A stretch of DNA of 10,954 bases, taken from positions 1-10,954 of the forward strand of contig CAZQVV010000087.1 of NCBI GenBank assembly GCA_964596835.1, read 5' to 3'. Shown here in pieces: positions 7,153-10,954 of the stretch. Position 1 is the stretch's first letter, and each line of letters begins with the position of its first letter. Both the position numbers and the translations under genes were made by a program. Source of the stretch: JAADGZ01 sp964596835 (lineage in GTDB: Bacteria > Pseudomonadota > Gammaproteobacteria > UBA6429 > Thiohalophilaceae). The notes under the pieces were generated by a model that ran no database searches, was not told the origin of the DNA, and worked only from the letters and a program-made list of their open reading frames with translations.

Positions 7153-7240
7153 CTGAGCCATGATCTTGATAGCGAAGCCCAACAATTCACTCAATGATAG
7201 GCCAGGCCTGTTGGGCTTTGCCATCAAGATCATGGCTCAG
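7153..7240. repeat. Long inverted repeat (31-bp arms) downstream of metZ
   Basis: Arms 7153-7183 (CTGAGCCATGATCTTGAT...) and 7210-7240 are complementary at 29 of 31 positions, with a 26-bp centre. Transcribed from metZ on the minus strand, it would form a very stable hairpin beginning about 50 nt after the stop codon. There is no T run, so a role in 3'-end protection is as likely as termination. The right arm overlaps the 20-bp repeat 7235-7254 and has the TTGGGC...GCGCCAACCTAC layout of a dispersed palindromic repeat. Confidence 0.75.
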
Positions 7241-7254
7241 CGCCAACCTACATA
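7235..7254 (-). repeat. 20-bp inverted repeat, right arm
   Basis: Exact reverse complement of 6950-6969. Together with TGTTGGGC at 7209-7216 it forms one complete unit of the palindromic repeat, in opposite orientation to the copy inside the MITE. Confidence 0.7.
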
Positions 7255-7292
7255 TAATGGCTTCCGGCAAGGGTGCTGAATACAAATATTTT

Positions 7293-8477
7293 TTAGCCCA
7301 ACCCGCGGGCAAGATCGGTCTTGATATCTTTGATATCCTCCAATCCGACGGAAATACGGATCAGGCCATCGGTAATGCCGACCTGCGCCCGTTCTTCATC
7401 CGTCAGGCGGCCATGAGTAGTGGTCGCCGGGTGGGTGATAGTGGACTTGGCGTCGCCCAGATTGGCGGTAATGGACAACAGGCGGGTGGCGTCGATCACC
7501 TTCCAGGCAGCGTGTTTGCCACCTTTGACTTCAAAGGACAGGACACCGCCAAAGTCACTTTGCTGGGAACAGGCCAGCTCATGTTGTGGGTGACTTTCCA
7601 ACCCTGGATAATGTACCGCTGCAACATTTTCATGTTGCTGTAGAAATTGCGCCAGCGCCAGGGCGCTCTGGCTATGTGCGCGCATGCGCAGGCTCAGGGT
7701 TTCCAGGCCTTTCAGAAACACCCAGGCATTGAACGGACTCATACTCGGCCCGGCAGTGCGCAGAAAGCCAAACACCTTTTCACCCACCCGTTCCTGGTTA
7801 CCCACCACCGCACCACCGATGCAACGTCCCTGACCGTCGATATACTTTGTCGCCGAATGAACCACGATATCAGCCCCCAGCTTCAGCGGCTGTTGCAAGG
7901 CGGGGGTGCAGAGACAGTTATCCACCACCAGTAAGCAATCATGTTCATGCGCCAGCGCCGCCAGCGCGGCAATATCCGCTACCTCGGTCAACGGATTGGA
8001 GGGCGTCTCCAGAAACAATATACGCGTATTGGCCGTGATCGCCTTGCGCCAGGCCCCCAAATCGGTCAGCGGCACATAATTGGTTTGCACCCCGAAAGGC
8101 GCCATGAACTTGTTGAAGAACACTACAGTAGTGCCGAAGATGGCATTGGATGAAACGATATGATCACCACTCTGTAACAGCCCCATGCAGGTGCTCAGGA
8201 TCGCCGCCATGCCTGAGGCCGTCGCCACACAACACTCACCGCCTTCCATCGCCGCCAGACGTTGCTCAAAGATACGTACCGTCGGATTGGTAAAACGTGA
8301 ATAGATATTGCCCGGCTCGTCACCATTGAAGCGGGCCGCCGCCTGGGCCGCGCTATCGAAAACATAACTTGAGGTGGGAAAGATAGGTTCGGCATGTTCA
8401 TGTTCGGCTGTGCGTTGCTGACCCGCCCGGACGGCCAGGGTGGCCACGGCCCAGTCGTTCAGTGGTTCATCATGCAT
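7293..8477 (-). CDS. metZ: O-succinylhomoserine sulfhydrylase MetZ
   Basis: MetZ is a cytoplasmic PLP enzyme of the Cys/Met-metabolism (gamma) family that makes homocysteine directly from O-succinylhomoserine and sulfide in methionine synthesis. The product has 394 residues. Visible marks: LAVRAGQQRTAEHEHAEPIF (14-33), strongly MetZ-like; YSRFTNPT (59-66) with the PLP-phosphate tyrosine and arginine; ATASGM (85-90); VVDN (184-187) with the aspartate that pairs with the pyridine nitrogen; HSATKYIDGQGR (207-218) with the PLP lysine K211; and the C-terminal TTHGRLTDEERAQVGITDGL, then SVGLED. The ATG at 8477 has a GGAG 8 nt upstream; a TTG 21 nt further up is less likely. It stands alone, without the purF/cvpA neighbours seen in Pseudomonas, and an IS remnant begins 30 bp upstream. 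A related enzyme (MetB, or an O-acetylhomoserine enzyme) is possible but fits less well. Confidence 0.9.
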   Translation of the reverse strand: MHDEPLNDWAVATLAVRAGQQRTAEHEHAEPIFPTSSYVFDSAAQAAARFNGDEPGNIYSRFTNPTVRIFEQRLAAMEGGECCVATASGMAAILSTCMGLLQSGDHIVSSNAIFGTTVVFFNKFMAPFGVQTNYVPLTDLGAWRKAITANTRILFLETPSNPLTEVADIAALAALAHEHDCLLVVDNCLCTPALQQPLKLGADIVVHSATKYIDGQGRCIGGAVVGNQERVGEKVFGFLRTAGPSMSPFNAWVFLKGLETLSLRMRAHSQSALALAQFLQQHENVAAVHYPGLESHPQHELACSQQSDFGGVLSFEVKGGKHAAWKVIDATRLLSITANLGDAKSTITHPATTTHGRLTDEERAQVGITDGLIRISVGLEDIKDIKTDLARGLG

Positions 8478-8485
8478 GGTGTTTG

Positions 8486-8489
8486 CTCC
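8486..8489 (-). promoter_or_regulatory. metZ ribosome binding site
   Basis: GGAG on the minus strand, 8 nt before the ATG at 8477. It decides for that start over the in-frame TTG at 8498, which lies upstream of it. Confidence 0.7.
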
Positions 8490-8506
8490 GCTATTCAAGA
8501 TTCTCA

Positions 8507-8998
8507 GTAACTATTAGCCCATTCTGTCATGAACACGCCTGTCAGGCCACGTCCCTTTCTAGAAAATACGGATTTTTGCCTTGAAAAAGCAGTGTCAATG
8601 CCTGAGTTGCCGTCATGCCCTGCTTGCGACCAGTCGACCGGTAGCTGCGAACCCGACAGAAGATCTTGGCCCCTTCCATAAGAGCGGAAACAACCGGATA
8701 TCTTCTGCTGTGCCTTGTCAATATCTTCTATCTTCAACGCCCCGCATCCCTATGATCTTGAATGAGGTCACTATCGCACGGGTTTTCAGAACGACATTTT
8801 GACCCCTGTAAACAAATCTGAGGCGTTTAAAAAAAATGATTCGGATCCGCCCTAACAGTACCCACAAAAAATCTGTAGCATGCTTCTTACGACGCATGTA
8901 AAGGGCTATAATAGTAGGGAGGTTGCCGTCACCAAAACAGAAGAAATTATCGCAAAACCTTGTCAAGCACTTTCTTTGGTTTTTTGCTGAGTAGTTAC
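8507..8998 (-). mobile_element. Decayed IS66-like element segment with degenerate MITE-type ends
   Basis: The left edge reads GTAACTATTAGCCCAT (8507-8522), the MITE end GTAACTATTCAGCATA with small indels. The right edge reads TGCTGAGTAGTTAC (8985-8998), matching the other MITE end at 13 of 14 positions. Between them lies the 3' part of an IS66 transposase (8542-8737) whose stop is 35 bp from the left end, as in intact IS66 elements. The outer 8-bp flanks (GATTCTCA and AAAATTAA) differ, so this is a deletion or recombination product, or two separate ends. The part 8738-8984 has no recognisable gene; an 82-codon minus-strand frame there (8718-8966) matches nothing I know. Confidence 0.5.
8542..8737 (-). 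pseudogene. IS66-family transposase, C-terminal remnant, frameshifted
   Basis: Read on the minus strand, 8737-8681 gives KIEDIDKAQQKISGCFRS, then the frame must shift by one base near 8680 to continue EGAKIFCRVRSYRSTGRKQG, then MTATQALTLLFQGKNPYF, ending at the TGA at 8542-8544. QQKISGCFRS..GA.IFCR.R.Y.ST.RKQG is the familiar C-terminus of IS66 (DDE_Tnp_IS66) transposases. A stop in frame at about 8750 and the absence of the upstream catalytic domain show that only about 65 codons survive, so it cannot be active. Confidence 0.8.
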
Positions 8999-9030
8999 AA
9001 AATTAAATGGGGTCTCATCAAAAAGGATAA

Positions 9031-9282
9031 CTTGTTGATATTATTTTAAATAAGTGTGCAACACGGAGTATAGATAGCGGTGATCATCGCATTGTCAGTG
9101 TCCGCCAACCGTATGTGCGGCCAATAATTCGAGGCAAGCTGAATAAGCCGGTAGAGTTTGGCGCCAAGCTGAGTGTCAGTTTAAGTAGCGAAAGGATTGC
9201 CTGCGCCGATCATTTACGCTGGGACGCGTTCCATGAAGGTCATGATGAGGAAACTCTATTTAGTCAGCCCATCTGGACATGA
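9031..9282 (+). pseudogene. DDE transposase fragment, IS4/IS5 type
   Basis: The frame beginning after a TAA at 9028-9030 reads RSIDSGDHRIVSVRQPYVRP (from 9067), then IIRGKLNKPVEFGAKLSVSL, then WDAFHEGHD, and ends at a TGA at 9280-9282. The pattern RIVS..QP.VRPI.RGK...VEFGAK.SVS is that of transposases in the IS5-like DDE group; the middle of such a protein is seen, with no start and no C-terminal catalytic part. Similarity fades after about 9252, where sequence of an outer-membrane gene begins. Family-level placement is from memory. Confidence 0.7.
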
Positions 9283-9553
9283 AATAACGGGCAATTTTAT
9301 TAATGCCTACCTGCAATATGAACAGGATATCTTCACTCACTGGACCGCCTACGGACGAGTGGAAAATGCATGGGGAGAAAATGATGACCCCTATCTTACT
9401 TTATTCCCTGGTTTCATAAACCAGCAAGTTGTCACGGGCTTACGCTATGATTTTACCAAAAATCAGGCAGTAAATCTGGAATACAGCGATGCAAGAAAAG
9501 TTAGCAATAAATTTAGTAGCCTTACCCTGCAATGGAGCACCATATTTCCATGA
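9260..9553 (+). pseudogene. 3' fragment of an outer-membrane beta-barrel protein gene
   Basis: About 97 codons remain, beginning near LVSPSGHEITGN and ending SSLTLQWSTIFP. Alternating polar/hydrophobic strands (YLQYEQDIF, WTAYGRVENAW, VVTGLRYDF, AVNLEYSDARK) with a turn motif ENDDPYLTLFPGF are those of the last strands of a porin-like barrel that ends in aromatic and hydrophobic residues. An open frame continues up to an ATG at 9197, but those codons overlap the transposase fragment and are not barrel-like, so the gene was cut between about 9245 and 9265. No signal peptide is left, hence pseudogene. It overlaps the next gene by 4 bp (ATGA), indicating it was the first or an early gene of an operon. 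Confidence 0.65.
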
Positions 9554-10014
9554 GCAGATTAAAATTGAGCATCTATACTTCGATTCTAATTGTTTTTCTT
9601 GCAACCACCAGGGTGATTGCGACTGATCGGGTAAAAACTCTGGTTATTGTCAGTAATACCGACGTACCCATCAAAAAGCTATCTATAGGCGATATACGAA
9701 AACTCTATCTTGGCTATCCCATCAAACTTGATGGCCAGGAGATACATCCCATTATCAACCGTTCAGACCCGTTGCTCTATGTTGTATTCTTACAGAAAAT
9801 TGTTTTTCTATCAGCGCGCTCATATCAGCGCCGCCTGAAAACAGAGATGTTCCGCTCGGGAAAACGTGAAATTCCAGAAATTGACGACAAGCATGAGCTG
9901 CAGAAGCGCATAAAAGAAATTAAAAATACTATTTCATTTATGTGGCTCGAAACGATGCAAAATAAAACCCTGGATAATACCCGAAAAATATGGTCTGGAA
10001 CCCTCTCACGATGA
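9550..10014 (+). CDS. Small periplasmic phosphate-binding-like (PstS/PBP-type) protein
   Basis: The 154-residue product begins with a signal-peptide-like stretch (LSIYTSILIVFLATTRVIA, 6-24), so it is probably periplasmic. It then shows TLVIVSNTDVPIKKLSIGDIRKLYLGYP, the start of short PBP-like proteins related to phosphate ABC-transporter binding proteins (compare ...EIRKIFLGK...), followed by an NRSDP loop (70-74) and a late TISFMW (127-132). It is much shorter than true PstS (over 300 residues), so transport is unlikely; such proteins often sit beside sensor kinases or cyclases and may act as ligand-binding partners. The ATG at 9550 overlaps the previous stop (ATGA) with GGAG 12 nt upstream; an ATG at 9532 would add six residues. 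Ligand unknown. Confidence 0.65.
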   Translation: MSRLKLSIYTSILIVFLATTRVIATDRVKTLVIVSNTDVPIKKLSIGDIRKLYLGYPIKLDGQEIHPIINRSDPLLYVVFLQKIVFLSARSYQRRLKTEMFRSGKREIPEIDDKHELQKRIKEIKNTISFMWLETMQNKTLDNTRKIWSGTLSR

Positions 10015-10954
10015 AATTCATGAATCAATTTAGTTTTCGCCTGAATATAAGCATACTATTCGTTTATTTCTTAACAACTTTGCTTGTTTTTAGTTTAACC
10101 CTTAAAACAGTCAGTCGAAGTATTAAATCAGGGTTTATTGATCAAGCGCGCACCACCTCCAGCTTGCTTGCCAACCAGATTGGAAACGCCAATGTTCGCG
10201 GGCGGCCCGATCAACTTAAAGTCTTGTTTGAGGATTTATTAGTTGCCGGGAACGTAACTTATGCCGCAGTCACCGACGAAAGCAACAAAATTATTTACAC
10301 AACCAATCCCGAGAACGATAAACATTTCAAGGAGGATTTTGTTTTTGATAACAGCAAGGATAATACTTATTACATCGCTGTTCCTTTCTTCAGTAGAACA
10401 GGTGATCCTGCCGGAACACTCAAGCTGGGTTTTTGCGAAGAATTAATTCATGACGATCTTCACCAAATCAACAAGCAGATACTCATCATCACACTCAGTT
10501 ATATTGTAATTGTTGCGCTGGTGATTATTTTAGTCTCTTCACGCTTGACCCGCCCCTTAAACAATTTGCGGCTCTTGGCAAAAGAGGTCGTAAACAATCA
10601 TGATAAAAGCATATACACCAGCTCAAAAATTCAGGAAATCGCTGATCTTGCAGAAAACCTTGAAGAAATGCGCACGCAACTGGTTGCACGTCAAAAAACT
10701 CTGGCTGACAGAGAATATTATACGTCGACGATAATAAACAATATGGCTGACGCCATGTTAACTTTTAATGAGCATGGATATATCCAGGATACTAATACTG
10801 TCGTCAAAGATTTATTTGGTTACCCACAAACCAAACTAGGCACCATGATGATTACTGATCTGATTGAGCAACCACTAAGCGTTCTCCGTCAGGGGATTAT
10901 TTCTGAAGACGGGGGAAATAGCACACCTATACAGGAAGCGACTGCATTAAAAAT
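10011..10954 (+). CDS. Membrane sensor protein with HAMP and PAS domains (partial, output domain beyond window)
   Basis: The frame is open from the ATG at 10011 to the window end (314 codons). It starts at an ATGA overlap with the preceding gene. Layout: cytoplasmic N-terminus; membrane helix about 11-31; periplasmic sensor region about 32-155; second helix about 156-176 (QILIITLSYIVIVALVIILV); HAMP domain about 177-230 with the usual proline (SRLTRPLNNL); a short coiled linker; and a PAS domain from about 238 (IINNMADAMLTFNEHGYIQD). This is the design of sensor histidine kinases or GGDEF/EAL cyclic-di-GMP enzymes; the deciding output domain lies outside the window. The small phosphate-binding-like protein encoded just before it may feed signals to the periplasmic region; that is inference from position. 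Confidence 0.8.
   Translation, partial: MKFMNQFSFRLNISILFVYFLTTLLVFSLTLKTVSRSIKSGFIDQARTTSSLLANQIGNANVRGRPDQLKVLFEDLLVAGNVTYAAVTDESNKIIYTTNPENDKHFKEDFVFDNSKDNTYYIAVPFFSRTGDPAGTLKLGFCEELIHDDLHQINKQILIITLSYIVIVALVIILVSSRLTRPLNNLRLLAKEVVNNHDKSIYTSSKIQEIADLAENLEEMRTQLVARQKTLADREYYTSTIINNMADAMLTFNEHGYIQDTNTVVKDLFGYPQTKLGTMMITDLIEQPLSVLRQGIISEDGGNSTPIQEATALK

Noticed and set aside
6600..7290. CRISPR array in the repeat-rich spacer
   Set aside because: Repeats are few, of different sizes, inverted relative to each other and not regularly spaced with unique spacers; no cas genes.
8907..8912. TATAAT on the plus strand as promoter for the right-hand operon
   Set aside because: No acceptable -35 box 16-18 bp upstream and more than 600 bp of IS debris with stops before the first intact gene.
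8718..8966. 82-codon minus-strand frame upstream of the IS66 remnant
   Set aside because: No recognisable domain, no ribosome binding site noted, overlaps the transposase remnant; most likely decayed IS or chance.

Overview
The window looks like a chromosomal segment of a gammaproteobacterium. The evidence is a rimP-nusA-infB cluster with a terminator-like hairpin in the rimP leader, a NusA with the two C-terminal acidic repeats, TcdA, a YjjV-type TatD protein and a Pseudomonas-like MetZ. The genus cannot be read from the sequence. The left two thirds is moderately GC-rich housekeeping sequence; the right end (about 9250 onward) is visibly richer in A and T.

Layout. 1-154: a dispersed-repeat-like tandem array just beyond infB, with no rbfA start in view. 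155-4834 (minus): infB, nusA, rimP and the rimP leader attenuator, the classic translation/transcription operon. 4857-5056: a candidate promoter for that operon and a short unexplained reading frame. 5049-6609 (minus): tcdA and a tatD-family gene, overlapping by 29 bp. 6610-7292: a gene-free, repeat-packed spacer with three tandem hairpins, diverged inverted copies of dispersed repeats, a long inverted repeat just past metZ, and a 161-bp miniature element (MITE) with perfect 16-bp terminal inverted repeats and a perfect 8-bp target duplication. 7293-8477 (minus): metZ. 8507-9282: an insertion-sequence graveyard with an IS66-type transposase 3' remnant (minus) and a DDE transposase fragment of IS4/IS5 type (plus). 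9260-10954 (plus): the 3' end of an outer-membrane-protein-like gene cut off at the IS remnant, then a small phosphate-binding-like periplasmic protein and a membrane sensor with HAMP and PAS domains that runs off the window. These three overlap by 4 bp (ATGA) at each junction.

How things fit together. RimP (30S maturation), NusA (transcription elongation and antitermination) and IF2 (initiation) form one growth-related operon that a leader hairpin may control. TcdA finishes the t6A-to-cyclic-t6A tRNA modification, and TatD/YjjV is a metal hydrolase that happens to be co-translated with it. MetZ makes homocysteine from O-succinylhomoserine and sulfide. The right-hand module looks like a cell-envelope sensing operon that lost its first gene to IS-mediated rearrangement. 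The most notable result is that the MITE has the end sequence (GTAA...) and 8-bp duplication expected of IS66-family elements, and degenerate versions of the same ends flank the IS66 transposase remnant about 1.4 kb away.
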